The position numbers and the translations under genes were made by a program. This document shows, one piece after another, positions 25,101 to 37,057 of a DNA stretch of 64,000 nt; within the stretch, counting starts at the first letter, position 1, and every line of letters starts with the position of its first letter. The notes below the pieces were generated by a model that was not told the origin of the DNA, did no database searches, and saw only the letters and a program-made list of their open reading frames with translations. Source of the stretch: Cymodocea nodosa (Eukaryota > Streptophyta > Magnoliopsida > Alismatales > Cymodoceaceae); contig CM072339.1 in the NCBI GenBank assembly GCA_036874045.1, positions 18,173,501 through 18,237,500 on the forward strand. Reading direction: 5' to 3'.

Positions 25101-26237
25101 GATTATAACCTGGACTGTGGCTTGAATTGATTCGTACTGGGAAAAACCAATTGAACTAAATCGACGATTCAGTTCACTTGATATAAATTCTTTTTTTTTA
25201 AAAAAAAAAAAGCTTGTGAAAAATATTCCTAAGTAAATTACTAAAATGTAAAGGTTTAAAACTAGGAAAACAAAGTTAATGGCTCAAAATAAAATTAAAG
25301 ATTCAATTTTTTTATCATTTAAAAATGTGCTCCTTTCAAAAAAGTTCAGGATCTGATTATTCCCCATGTTTCAAGGTGCATATATAGGTTAGTACGCATT
25401 ATTTTTTATTTCAGGTATTAAGTATTTTATTCTAATTCATTGGGTGATAATTTATGAAAGAGAAATAATAATTATTATGCTTGATTTCTTAAGGAAGCTA
25501 TAATATATTTATGGATGATTTAAATTATTTATGAAATGTTAAAAATTGACCGGGTTGGTCTTGTACTAATTAATATATATATAATTATGCCATCACCGAT
25601 TGAACCAGTTAAAACCTCCATTGAAACAAAACCAGTGATCTTGTAGTTTAATTTCTATTTTAGTTTCAACGACGTTGGTATCAACAATACTAGAATAGAG
25701 AAGAGAAGGCATGAGAACAATTAAACGGACCTTGAGTCAACTAAATTGAAGGCTAAAGTCAAAATACAGTCCAATATTGTATAATGTCTGAAAAGTCGCC
25801 TAAGTCATGCGCGGTAGGACACATCCTTAGAAATTTTCATGAACAAATCTTATACACACGCAAATTACCTCGATTGGCTACTGTTTTCAATATAAGAACG
25901 AGACTTTTTAGAATTTAGATACTGATCTGAGACTTTTTCTTCCGACGAGATAATATTACGATGGCGATTAATGTGTCCGTGTGGACCCTGAAGTATACGT
26001 TCTCTCCCAATTTTATCTGAGGTTGATGAAGATTGAGAAGGATGGAGTAGGGCGAGCTGGAGGTCGGATGGGGGAGGAGGAGGACGACCATGATGCCGCA
26101 AAGATCACTGCTATCGATGCCTCCCTGTTGATGCATGCGTGATTTATTTCAACACTGGTAATTTCTACATCATTTCATTTCTTTGATCGTTGTTCTCTGG
26201 TTGATGGTTGTGGCAGTGGACAACAACAACAACACCG
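22160..26237. other. Spacer between the two XTH genes
   Basis: It holds the upstream region of XTH copy 1 and the 3' side of copy 2. No gene or full transposon was recognised. The sequence is AT-rich with homopolymer runs (for example an A/T-run junction near 25190-25212). Confidence 0.4.
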
Positions 26238-27340
26238 CTAAGAAGACAGGGAGCATTCGGGAGGCGGCCGGGGAAATCTCCTCCTATCTTTGCAGTAGTC
26301 ATAGATCATGTAATTTTCCCGAACCCACTTAAGCCTCCGCCTTTTGCCAAGATCCAGCTCTTGATTATTCAACCACCCAACGCCGGAACCACCGGACCTC
26401 CTCCCGGTATGGCATCTGAAGGTGCGGGTTCCATCCGACCAGACGCACGCCTTGGCCCTGAAGTTCCTGTACGTGGCGGTGAACGGCGCTCGGCTCCAGT
26501 CCGTCTTCACCAGTCCGCCTCTGGTGGCCCAGTCGTCGGCGTTCCATATGCTGGAGTAGAGTCGCATGGGCTGCTTCGACGGGAACGGCATGCCTTGCGC
26601 TTCATGGTTCTTGAAGTCTCTGATGGGCGTTCCATCCACTGAGAAGCTGCAATCCACACCGTTGGATCAGAAAGGCTGCTGCTCTATAATGATAACAAGA
26701 GGTTGGTTGGTTGATTGGTTTGCTTCATTGCTTGCTTATTACATGATATGGTGAGGGTTCCAGAGGATGGAGTAGGTGTGGAAGTCCTTGGTGGGATCAA
26801 ACCAAGCACGGAACTGCTGCTCCCTGTCGCCCTTCCCTCGAGTGTACACGTTTGTGTGGATCGTGTAAGGTTCTGCGCTGACGTTTCCCAAGAACTCGTA
26901 GTCGATCTCGTCGTTGGCCGCTCCCCCTGACGCCAACTGTTGGTTGTCGATCGCGTGCCATTGATACCACCCAAACACCAATCAATCTTACGTACCTATA
27001 GCTTAATTAAACCGTGGAATCAAGGATAATTTCTGCTTAATTGATTGATTACGTAGTAGGAAGTGACGGTGCCGGCGGAGTCGCCGGGGACGAGCTTGAT
27101 CTCCATGTCGATGTTTCCGAACAGGTACCTTTTCTTGGACGCGAATCCAGAACCGGAGGTCTTGTCCAGAGACAGGGTGAGGATGTCGCCGTTGTTCAGC
27201 ATCCTTCCACGGCCGCCGCCCCACGTTATGTCGAAGTGACGGCCAAGGTTTCCGGCGTGAGCAGTTGCCACCATGATCAGGAGAAGAGCTTCCATGGTTA
27301 ATGAGGACCTCATGCTTCTGGTGAATGAAATGGAAGCCAC
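26238..27340 (-). CDS. XTH: Xyloglucan endotransglucosylase/hydrolase (XTH), copy 2
   Basis: Three exons, 27053-27340, 26743-26936 and 26238-26646, total 891 bp and give 296 aa. The middle exon is exactly 194 bp, as in the neighbouring copy, and the intron phases are the same. The catalytic motif reads [10 protein letters not shown] (105-114), with Tyr in place of the commoner Phe; Glu106 and Glu110 are retained. The NVS sequon follows at 114-116. XET_C landmarks include [20 protein letters not shown] and KTDWSRAPF. The exons are clearly GC-rich compared with copy 1. The start at 27340 gives 15 extra residues before [15 protein letters not shown]. The internal Met at 27295 would give a cleaner signal peptide and is a real alternative. 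The product is secreted and acts on wall xyloglucan. Confidence 0.94.
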
Positions 27341-27369
27341 CGGCCGGTCGAGGTCTAGACGGCGCTCTC

Positions 27370-27371
27370 AG

Positions 27372-27402
<31 letters not shown>

Positions 27403-27412
27403 TCTCTGTGTT
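27370..27412 (-). repeat. CT/GA-rich microsatellite in the XTH copy 2 leader
   Basis: A run of tctctctctctctc followed by tatctatctatc and tctctctc lies 30-70 bp upstream of the ATG. On the sense strand it is a GA/GATA tract. GA repeats are common in plant 5' UTRs and core promoters. Confidence 0.7.
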
Positions 27413-27446
27413 GCCACCGTTTCAAAACCGAGAGACGCGTGGCCAA

Positions 27447-27517
27447 CACGTGTGTTACGGAGAGGCCTCGATTGAAATTTTAGATTTGCGTTGGAGCAAA
27501 AACACAAAAAACACGTG
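27447..27517 (-). promoter_or_regulatory. Two G-box (CACGTG) motifs upstream of XTH copy 2
   Basis: CACGTG occurs at 27447-27452 and 27512-27517, each inside the palindrome acacgtgt and 65 bp apart. They lie about 107-177 bp upstream of the ATG. Such motifs are bound by bHLH (including PIF) and bZIP (ABF/HY5) factors. Two close copies near a wall-loosening gene suggest light, hormone or stress control. This is an inference. Confidence 0.45.
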
Positions 27518-27614
27518 TCCAACACGCTTTGCAAATCTCCCCAGTCCGATAAAATTAAGTTAAAATTACTTTTAGCAGTTTTTATTTATAATAATATTAA
27601 AAAATTAACTACGC

Positions 27615-27638
27615 GTACAAGTCTAAAGACTTGTACGT
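27615..27638. repeat. 24-bp near-perfect palindrome upstream of XTH copy 2
   Basis: Arms of 11 bp, cgtacaagtct and agacttgtacg, are exact reverse complements separated by aa. It sits about 275 bp upstream of the XTH copy 2 start codon in AT-rich sequence. Confidence 0.6.
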
Positions 27639-27639
27639 G

Positions 27640-29712
27640 GAGGAGAAATTTTTACCATTAAGGTATACTTGTAAATTATTTTTAGCAGTTGTAATTGATT
27701 TGTTAAATTAAATGACCTAAATTCCTTTTCAAAAAATTTTCATAACTTAAATTTAGTCTAAACTGTATTAAATTGATACTTGATTTACCAAATAATTTTG
27801 AGGTCGGCGTAACGTCCCATCTCCATTTTGACTTAATGTCTGTCATATTCTATTTTACAAAAAAGAAAATATTGAGGTAGAGTTAGCTGTCTTTTTTTTT
27901 AAAATTTTAATTTTGATGTGGTCAAATTTGTAATTTCCTTAATCCATTCTCGCAAATTGAACTTGAATTTTATGCGTGTTCAAGACAAATGAAGACCTTT
28001 GTTTAGAAATTTAAAATAATTTTAATACCACAATTTTGGTATTTTTATTCCATAACTTTATGTTTTTAGCTGCGTTTAAATAGAGAAAGACCAACAATTT
28101 TACTGTCAAAATTCTTGATCAGCGAACTACATTTCTACTAAGGAAATGTTTGTGTAATATGATCCTACAATTAACTCCGGTGCATGGAATTAAGGCTGAG
28201 AGTTTTGCTACAGGGTATGTTAGAATGAGTAAGATTTGTGGCATGATAATAAAACACTTCGACACTCCAACATGGACAGGTAAAGGGGATTTTTCACACA
28301 AATCTCATAAGGTCAGTTCCATTATACCAACCAGAAGATGACTCGCAAATAATATATAGGATATATGTTGCAAACCTTATTTTTACCACCTCTTGTATTC
28401 ATTCACATCTAGCATGCAGTCCTTGCTCATTCCCAAATATTCAAGAAGTTGATGGGAATTGGCACACATAGGGTGCATTTATTTAAAGCACTTTACTCCT
28501 TTTTCTTGTTGAGTGTTGTTATGTTGAGAGTTTTTCTTAACCAACACACCCTTTTTATACAATGAAAGCAGTAGAGTGGGGTTCTTCTCCATTATAAGAA
28601 TGGTAAAATTGGAAACAAGAAATACAATATTTTTTAGAGGATTGTAGTATTTTTAGCATTCTCTATTATTCAAATTTCAGGAAGATTGCTAGTATTTCTG
28701 TTGTTATAGATGACTAACATAGACAAACAATCATATTGTATTTTCTTTAAAGAATAACACACATTATTCCATGGCATGTAAAGAAGTTTATTTTTGTAAG
28801 TTAAGTATAAAAATATTCTCTTGCATGTCATGAAAAAAGTAAAATAACTTGTACATCACTTTTATTATTTACATATCATTGAAAAATCATATTTTCAATG
28901 ATATATAAATAAAACAAATAACATAACAATAAGTTAATACTTTTTGAGAGGTTCAAGCAAAAATTTTTGATATTCCATTTTTTTTTGATATTTTACTTAC
29001 ATGTCATCAAAAAAAACTTTATAATTACTTGTATGTCATATAAAATTAATAATTACTTGCATGTCTTTAAAAAAATTCTCTATTTTACTTTAATATTCTT
29101 ACCAATTATATTTGATAAATTAATAGGAAGTATATTTTAAAAATCAAATTTTTTATAATATATAAGGAGAAAAACGTCAATATACACATTCACAATATTG
29201 TTAACTATGATGCCTAAAACTGATACTAAATTTATTTTCAATACGTCATTCTACACCCTTCAAATCATGTTATTGCTATTTACCTTAATGGCATCGTTGT
29301 TTCTATAAATTATGTCTAACTTTATCAAATAATATATTATAGTAAGTACTTGTGATAAAATATGAACTGATATATAAGTACATATAAATTTTTTGATGAG
29401 CTGTGAATTTTTTAATAATAAGTAAGTAAAAAATACGAGTTTTTTTTTCCTTTTTTTTTTGTAAGAATCAAATTAAAGATGTTGACATTTCAGTCTTTGA
29501 CGGTGAGCCGGGAAACAAGTTGGCAGAAGAAGCCACATGCCCACCACCTTTTGTATTACAACACAGGCAGAAAAAAAATAAAAAATTGACTACTCAACGT
29601 GATCCGACGATCAGCGAATCTACTCGAATTACGTCGTCGTCTCGGTCCATGATCGGCGTTCCCCCGAGACCCAGTGGCCGGCCGCCCTCCTTCTTCAGAG
29701 GCACAGAGCCAA
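27640..29712. other. AT-rich spacer between XTH copy 2 and the TBL gene
   Basis: Divergent intergenic space holding both promoters. No gene, RNA or transposon was recognised. A 100-bp stretch at about 28465-28560 is flanked by gggtgc and cacaccc words and could be a tiny MITE, but the match is weak. Confidence 0.35.
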
Positions 29713-32506
29713 ATGGCCCGAATCCTCCAAATGCCGCCTCCTCACGATCACCAGCGACGACATCAGCCGCCGCAGCAGCAGCAGCAGCTAAGGAAGAAGA
29801 AGGACAACCACCTGGCCTTCGCCTTTGGGTTTCTGTTCCTCCTCATCCTCGTCGGCGTCCTTGTATTCAGCAAGCGGTCGCTGGAACCCGCCACCTCCTT
29901 CTACACCAACCTCCCTCTGACCCCCGCGTCTACTCTCCCCTCGAACCACTCCCTTTTCTGGGGGGCGCCCGTGGAGCTCCGGAACGTTTCCGGATTCGAT
30001 GGGACCGGCAACAACAAGACGACCCTCATGGCAAAACCCAATCCTTCGCTGATCGGTTCACCTGGGCGCGATCCCATTGAGACCGGGCCGATGGATGAGA
30101 GGTGTGATCTCTACGATGGGAGTTGGGTGAGAGACGAGGATGGGAGGTATCCTCTTTATTCGCCTGGGTCTTGCCCTTACGTAGACGACGCCTACACATG
30201 CCAGGAGAACGGAAGGAAGGACAATGAGTACCTGAAATGGAGATGGAAGCCCCATGGCTGCGATTTGCCTAGGTATGTTGAAGATCCAAAGGAGCCTGCA
30301 GCCTACCCCATCTGTGCTTTGCTGTTGTTGTTGTTGCTGTCCTTCTCATCGATATATATTGACGATGATATTTTTTCTATAATCCCATAAAAATTTATCA
30401 GGGGTGGCGAATGCAAGCATTCGTTGTTAGTTCCTATGTTGAAGAATTTCATAAGCGCAAATAGTTCAGTCTTTGCATCCGAATACAGTTAGCTTTTTTG
30501 ACAATGGAAATGTTTTTGGGTCGAACCACAGTTTTCTTTCATAGATTTCTTTATAATAAAGATGGAAAGATCAATCGTGCAACTATCCACTGTTGGTATC
30601 CAAATCTAGTAGTGTGATTCCCGGATTTAACTATGAGATTGATCAGAAAGAGAAGGAAACTTGGCATGTTGAAAGACCATCATATTCACTGAGCAGTAGA
30701 GGAAACTTGGCTTGTTGAAAGACCATCATATTCACTGAGCAGTAGATCAGAATCTGTTTTGTGTTAAGCGTCACTTTTTGTGGGGAATGAGACAATCAGA
30801 CAACAATTAGTTGCCAAAACAAAAGCTATATAGGATTTGTGGGAAAAAAGGAATGGATGTATTAGTTTTGGACCACATTACTTGTTCATCAGTGATTTGA
30901 ATCTCAAATAGGCATGAACCATCTCTACTCTGCCATCATTAACCAGATTCACATGGTGGATCTCTTTATGCTCTAGTGCACTTCTTTCCGTCATGAATAA
31001 GTTATAAATATAATGATGTAATTCTAATGTTTAGTTAGCTCATTGTCATTGCGTGCCATCCTTTTAAGTCAGCCATATTTTAGTTGATTCCTGTTTCTGG
31101 CTTATTCTGTTCGTTCATCTTTTTCATGGTATCCTTGCCCTGTTGCTTGTTTTGAAGGTTTAATGCTACAGATTTTTTGGAGAGAATAAGGGGTAGAAGG
31201 CTCATGTTCGTTGGAGATTCCATGAATAGGAACCAGTTCGAATCAATGTTGTGCCTCCTACGTGAAGCTTTACCTAATAAAAGCCGAATGTATGAAACAA
31301 GGGGATATAGGATAACCAAGGGGCGGGGCTATTTTATCTTTAAATTTGTGGTGAGCCCAAATATTGATCTGGTTCTTTACAATATGGTGCATCCTTCCAT
31401 TCATCCCTAGCTATGCTGATTTACTATTAGTACATGTTGGAACCTATCGATTGACTGTTAACAATTTCATATGATAATAGATAGTCAAGCAAACATTAAG
31501 TATTGTTCACAGATTTGAATTGTTCAGAAAAATACAGATTGTAAAGTTGCAGTGTGAAATCTTACTTGTTGAACAGGACTATGATTGCACTGTAGAATTT
31601 TGTCGCTCTCATTTTCTCGTGAAGGAAGGAACATACTTGAATGCACACCGGAAGAGCAGACCAACACTTATGATAGATCGGATCGCCAAAAGTTCGCCAA
31701 GATGGAAACGTTCCAACATACTGATCTTCAATACCGGTCACTGGTGGGCACAAGGAAAAACTGCCAAGGGGTAAGTTTTCTTGGTTCCCAGTACAATTAA
31801 GATGCTAGATTTTTTAACAATATGATCATGAACATTGTTATTTTTCTTTTTTTTCTGATTACATGTATTATACCATCACTTGAAAGCTGTAGGTTCCTTC
31901 ACCAAACTAACGAATGATTGATCAGGAAGGATTACTATCAAGAAGGAGGTGTGATCTACCCCAAATTTGATGCCATGGAGGCTTTCAGGAGAGCCATTAG
32001 AACCTGGGGAAAGTGGATCGATGCCAACATGAAATGCAGTAAAACCATGGTCTTTTACCGTGGGTATTCAACTGCTCACTTCAGGTGAAATGAAATCAAA
32101 TCTAGAACCTTGGGGCATCTCATGTTTCTTGCAGTTGATCTATTTTTATGTTGGTTTGATCAGAGGTGGAGACTGGGACTCTGGTGGAACGTGCCATGGG
32201 GAGAAAGAGCCGATCTTAAGAGGAAAGCTCCTCAACAACTATCCCTTGAAAATGAGGATAGTTGAGGAAGTCATCCAAGACATGAAATTTCCTGTGATTC
32301 TTCTGAACGTGACGAAGTTGACCAACTTCAGAAAGGATGGGCACCCATCAATTTATGGGAAAGTTCGAACAGATCGGCGAAGGGTCTCCAAAAGGAAGCA
32401 GGATTGCAGCCACTGGTGCCTCCCTGGGGTTCCAGATACTTGGAATGAGCTCATATATGCAAATCTTCTACTAAAACAAACCAAGAGGCCGGAACGCCAA
32501 CACTGA
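29713..32506 (+). CDS. TBL: Trichome birefringence-like (TBL) protein, probable polysaccharide O-acetyltransferase
   Basis: Five exons, 29713-30272, 31158-31350, 31577-31770, 31926-32084 and 32164-32506, total 1449 bp and give 482 aa. The N-terminus is cytosolic and Pro/Gln/basic-rich ([10 protein letters not shown]). A single membrane anchor follows at about residues 34-52, giving a type II Golgi topology. The PMR5N region shows [19 protein letters not shown] and [11 protein letters not shown]. The esterase motif GDS is at 206-208 ([10 protein letters not shown]). The second catalytic motif DxxH is DCSH at 449-452, within [18 protein letters not shown] proteins transfer acetyl groups to xylan, mannan, pectin or xyloglucan; the substrate cannot be told here. 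A GTG upstream at 29674 extends the frame but the first ATG is 29713. Confidence 0.95.
30655..30746 (+). repeat. 46-bp tandem duplication in TBL intron 1
   Basis: The 46-bp unit beginning ggaaacttgg at 30655 is repeated at once from 30701, with a single base difference (gcatgtt versus gcttgtt). It lies in the 885-bp first intron and should not affect the protein. Confidence 0.85.
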
Positions 32507-35500
32507 CCATTAATATTATATATACATTGCTCACGCCTTTGTATTGAAAGGGAAACAAACAAAGAAATTTAACTCAACATAATTTCTTCCATGCTACCCT
32601 GATTCATTATTGTTTCATCAAATATATCCATAAAACACGTTATCTTACATTAATTGTACTGGATAAATAATTCTTAAATTTACAATAGTCTTTAATAAAA
32701 TCTAGTTTTTTTAATCTAAAAATTGCTATCAAGTCATGTTAGTGATTCCCTTTCTCTCTTTTCCATCTTCTCTGAGTCCTAACCACCACAAGGAAGGAGA
32801 GGTGACAACTACACTAATGCTCATCATCTCTACAATGGCCTCACTCCTCACACCCCTACCACAACACCTTCATGCCAAATTTTCCTTGTAAAGGCTCTTC
32901 TCCTTGTGCACCGAAACAAAATTTTCCTTATTTTAGGAGGGTATTTATGTAGTGGATGCCCTAACTAATCAACATATACAATGAAACCCTAACCTATCAC
33001 TACCTATGGGTGTAAGCCATAAAGCAACCTCGTAAAATTTTGACTTCTGTGTGCAACATTTCTGCATCTCATTTGATTATCTATAATGATTTATTACATG
33101 TGTAACGTGGAAATTAATAGTATATTAATATAACTTACAAAACAAAGCATATATATATTGTCCTCAATTGAAACATGCCATTAAAAATATTACTAGACAA
33201 TATATTATTGATCAATTTATCTTATTAAGTAAGAATTAATTAATTAATTGTGTCATAGGTAGTATTCATACTTATATTTTTAGAGAATAAGACTAAAACT
33301 GGTTATATTGATATTACCATTCATTTCATAGATATAAATTGGAAATTAGAAAAAATATTAATTGGATTTAGAAAAATTTCTTACTAGTCGAAAATATCTT
33401 TAATGTTATAACAGATGGCTTTGAATTATATGACAATAAGAATAAAGTTTGTAGTATTACTTTGATCATACGTACTTTTAGTAACACTACAACTATCTCG
33501 TGTTTAATCAAGATTAAATCTACCCGATTATTTTATTTTATTTTATCAAAAATGATGTTATACATGAAATGACTGATTATGTAGAAAAAAAATAAGACAT
33601 GCATTGTCTTATATTAATAGTTTAGAAAGAAAACAAAGAATTTAGCTATATGTTTGATATTCTTTTGGTTCACCTCATGAAAAATCTGATCTTATGTACT
33701 TTGCAAATAGAAATCTTTATATTTGATATTGTGTTTTTATTCCTTAAAAAAATTACCTATAATTAATTATCATAATCATAATATAACAAAATCAAGTAGG
33801 AGAGATGCTTTTGAAACTATTATTTACTTTTGTGAATTTTTAAAGCCATCTTACGATGTAACTTTGAAATTGTCTAGCGTCTATTTTTCTTCTTCTTTCT
33901 CACTACGTCTTCTCTATCATCATCATTTAATCATTCAGAGTGGTCTTCTTGGAAACTTCTTAAAGAAGATACAATTGCATCATTTTTGGTAATAAGTCAA
34001 GAATTAAATACATCAAATGAAACAAATCATAAGCATTTATTTTCTGAATATATATTAGAAAAGTAAAAGACATAAAAGTAGAGTATTTCCTATTTTATAT
34101 GCTATAACTAAATATTTACTGATGTGAATAAATTATTAATATTAATGAAAATATATTAAATCGAAGTTGAAGCACTACTATGCGTTGACCTGTCTTCCTT
34201 GGTAGTCGGGTCGAGACTTATCGGACAGTGTCGATGCACTGTCCATTTGGCATTTGTGACATTACAATAATGTTTTTTTATTCAGGTATAAAAGATGGTT
34301 ATGACATTACTTTGCTAATTAACGTAAATTCTAAAAAATGGAGTTATCTAGAATAAAGAGTTAGTGATTATATAAAAATATAATGTAAATCTTTTCACTA
34401 ATGCCATGTTTAAAATCTGATAATAAAAGAGCCAAATATATATATATATATGTGTTACAAAGGTGGTATTCTGCCGAATTGTAACATTTTCTTTAATTAT
34501 TACGCCAACGCAAGTCGTCTTCTTGTCAACCACTTCATTTAACATTGATCAAAGGAATTTCTTTTGACGTACCGGGGGGGGAGATAGGAAACGGCCGATT
34601 GTGGGTTCGAAAAGTACACCAAAGGAAAGATCAAAATATTAAATCCGACGGTCCGGCCGGCCGGCCGGCGCATTATATACATCCCCCTATTATTATTATT
34701 TAATAGAACACGACGGGAGGAGCAAGCCAACTACCAAATGACTGAGGTCATCTCTATCATCGCCATGGTTTACAGTCGTCGATGATCAGGCGACGGCAGC
34801 ATGCGTGCACTGTCAATAAAAAAAAGAAAGAGAGGAAGGGCGTGAGAAAACGTACTAAACGGCAAGAAATGATGATGATCGTTGACTTGGTGTCATTGCA
34901 GGGTGATCTTCATCTTATTATATTTTACTTTTCCAAGTAATTAATGGTGACGGAGGAGATGACATGGATCGAGGACTTAAGAATGGGTGATTTCTTCCAA
35001 CCCAAGCCTCGAGATTCGCCAGGAAATTTCGCACGTCGTTGTCGTCGTCGTCTTCCAGGAAATGTTGTCTCCTTGTAGGACAATGGTCCACAGTAGACTA
35101 CGTACCCTGATCATTGGGGAATGCATCGGCACCTCTGAATCCCCGGGAATCTGTTAATTTCTCGATGACCTCGATTTCCCGGATCCGCACATAAGAAAAC
35201 GTTTGACTCTACACTAGAGGACGAGTGGTAGAACAAACAAGCCAGCAAGCAAGCAAGCATTCTTATCTAATTTCTCGATCGCATGAGAGTTCAGTTTCTC
35301 CTCTCCTCATAATTGGTGAAGAAGTTGTGTGTGACTTGCTGGCTTTCTTTTTTTAATATAATTCAGAAATATATCTGGCAAAGCCTGTATATCTTGTAAG
35401 ATTTCATTTTTGAATTGATAAGGGTATCGGAGATTGATAGAAGTATGGAATTAAACCACAAAATCTGCTAAGCTGATCAGATACTTGAGTTGATTTTGTT

Positions 35501-35961
35501 TGATGAGAAATGGAAGTATGCGTTTTTAATTTAAATCTGGTGTTCTGCAGAAAAAGGACACCACACCGTTTCCATCTGCCAGCGTAGTTCATTAATCTAT
35601 GTCACGTCTGTGACCAAGTTTGGAAACATATATGGCATTAATTAAAAGCCAGAGACGGAAAATTCATTCAACACGATTGATGAATGATGAACAAGTAGAT
35701 TTCTTTCCCTTCGTAGCCCACACGAGACGGCAAGAATGAAATCGATCGAAATCCAAAATATTAATGGTGAGTACTGTTGAAAGAGCACATTAAACATTTC
35801 GTTTATCCCTGTACTGTAATTAGTTCTATCGATAGCAAGATGTTTCTAACGGAAGATGGATGATGTTGAGGCAAAGAACGTTACTACCCATATCGATCTG
35901 TTAATCGGAAGCCGGTGACAGTTGTTATTTACAGCGCGCGCGCAGCGGAGGCACGAGAATC
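32507..35961. other. Spacer between TBL and HD-Zip genes
   Basis: AT-rich except for a stretch around 34560-35300. It contains a tandem ccgg run at about 34653-34670, a TA repeat at about 34437-34452, and a possible hAT transposase scrap at about 33790-33990. No gene was recognised. TBL and HD-Zip converge here. Confidence 0.4.
33790..33995 (+). mobile_element. Possible hAT transposase scrap
   Basis: Plus-strand translation includes FETIIYFCEFLKPSYDVTLK followed by LSSVYF. This resembles the hAT transposase segment with W-x-x-x-x-x-CxFLKPFYDIT...(S)GSxYPTSNxYF. The key YPT is changed and no other domain is recognisable nearby, so this is a weak call of a fossil. Confidence 0.4.
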
Positions 35962-36952
35962 CTAGAGCGTTGCGGTGCGGTGGCCGTACGGCGGCGGCCT
36001 TAGTTTGGCGTCCAGAGCACCAGCAACAGCAGCAGCAGAAGCCCCAAAGCCGGTTACCGTTTCGTCGGCGACCAGTCTCTGGCAGGAGGGGCACATCACG
36101 ATGGCCGCCGTCTTGGCCAGCCGCATCACGTGTAAAGGGGACGTGGTCTTCATCGTCCTCAGCTCTTGCAGTTCCTTCTTCAGCCTCCGGTTCTCGTTGC
36201 TGAGGCTGTCGCAGAACTTCCTCAACAGCTCGCAGTCGACCTCCGTCTTCTTCAGCTTAGTCCTGATCGATTTAATTCCACACTAATTAATCATCCAAAA
36301 AATAAACACTGATCATAATCAACGCACATACTGGTATCATATCACAAGTACGTACCTCGCCCTTCTGTTTTGGAACCAGACCTCGACTTGCCGGGCCCTT
36401 AGTTTCAATCTGTCTGCCAGCTCCTTCTTCTGCACCTGCCATCGCATGTACATAATAATCATAGCTAAACAATTCATTAATCTCCACGTAAAACTCTAAC
36501 CAAACTTTCCGGTGATGTATATACATCGTTGTTCTACATATATTTATGTTTGTGTGTATATATGTACCGGATTGAGGGTACTGTGCTGCCTAAAACTCTC
36601 CTCCAGCAAAGAGAACTGTTCCTTGGTGAGACGAAGCTTTTTCCTACTCCCTTCTCTCCTATTCCCACCATCAATACTACCACCGCCATGGTCTTCGTCT
36701 TCTTCTTCTTCTTCTTCTTCTTCCTCTTTATTCGGGCGATCACTTACCGCACTCTCCTCTCGCTCCTTTTCCGTGGTGGGGAACAAGACGTCAAGCTGGA
36801 CGCGGCTACTCCTCTTCTCTCCATCCCTCCTCTTCCTCCCTCCACCACCACCGCCTTCTCCTCCTCTTCCTCCTCCTCCTCCTCCTCCTCCCACACCCAA
36901 GCCGAGAGCAAGGCCAACGTCACAGGCTTCTTCCCCCATGATCATGGATGGC

Positions 36953-36954
<2 letters not shown>
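35962..36954 (-). CDS. Homeodomain-leucine zipper class II transcription factor
   Basis: Three exons on the minus strand, 36568-36954, 36356-36435 and 35962-36262, total 768 bp and give 255 aa. The N-terminus carries an LxLxL repression (EAR-like) motif, LALGLG, near residues 13-18, then poly-Gly and poly-Glu stretches. The homeodomain begins near residue 103 (SRKKLRLTKEQFSLLEESF) and ends with RQVEVWFQNRRAR at about 156. The leucine zipper follows directly (TKLKKTEVDCELL...NRRLKKELQEL). The class II signature is present as CPSCQ at 213-217, with Gln in place of the usual Glu. HD-Zip II proteins are nuclear repressors linked to shade avoidance, auxin response and organ polarity. Start choice: two ATGs (36954 and 36945) are in frame, and the first is used. 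Confidence 0.95.

Positions 36955-36956
<2 letters not shown>

Positions 36957-36983
<27 letters not shown>
36957..36983 (-). repeat. GA/CT microsatellite in the HD-Zip 5' UTR
   Basis: An agagag run of about 27 bp directly precedes the start codon (a CT tract on the sense strand). CT tracts at this position are common in plant leaders. Confidence 0.75.
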
Positions 36984-37048
36984 AAAGGGAAGGAAGAGGC
37001 CAGCCGGTGTGCGCAAAGATGGTGGGGTGTTAGGTGTGTCCACTACAT

Positions 37049-37057
37049 TTTTATATA
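37049..37057 (-). promoter_or_regulatory. TATA box of the HD-Zip II gene
   Basis: On the minus strand tatataaaa lies about 95 bp upstream of the ATG at 36954. It fits a core promoter with a short CT-rich leader. Confidence 0.55.

Noticed and set aside
28465-28560. Possible 100-bp MITE with gggtgc/cacaccc ends
   Set aside because: The inverted match is only about seven bases with mismatches, so it is not distinguishable from chance.
29520-30080. 186-codon plus-strand frame overlapping TBL exon 1
   Set aside because: It overlaps the TBL coding exon in another frame, lacks an ATG-led family match and is explained by GC-rich codon shadowing.
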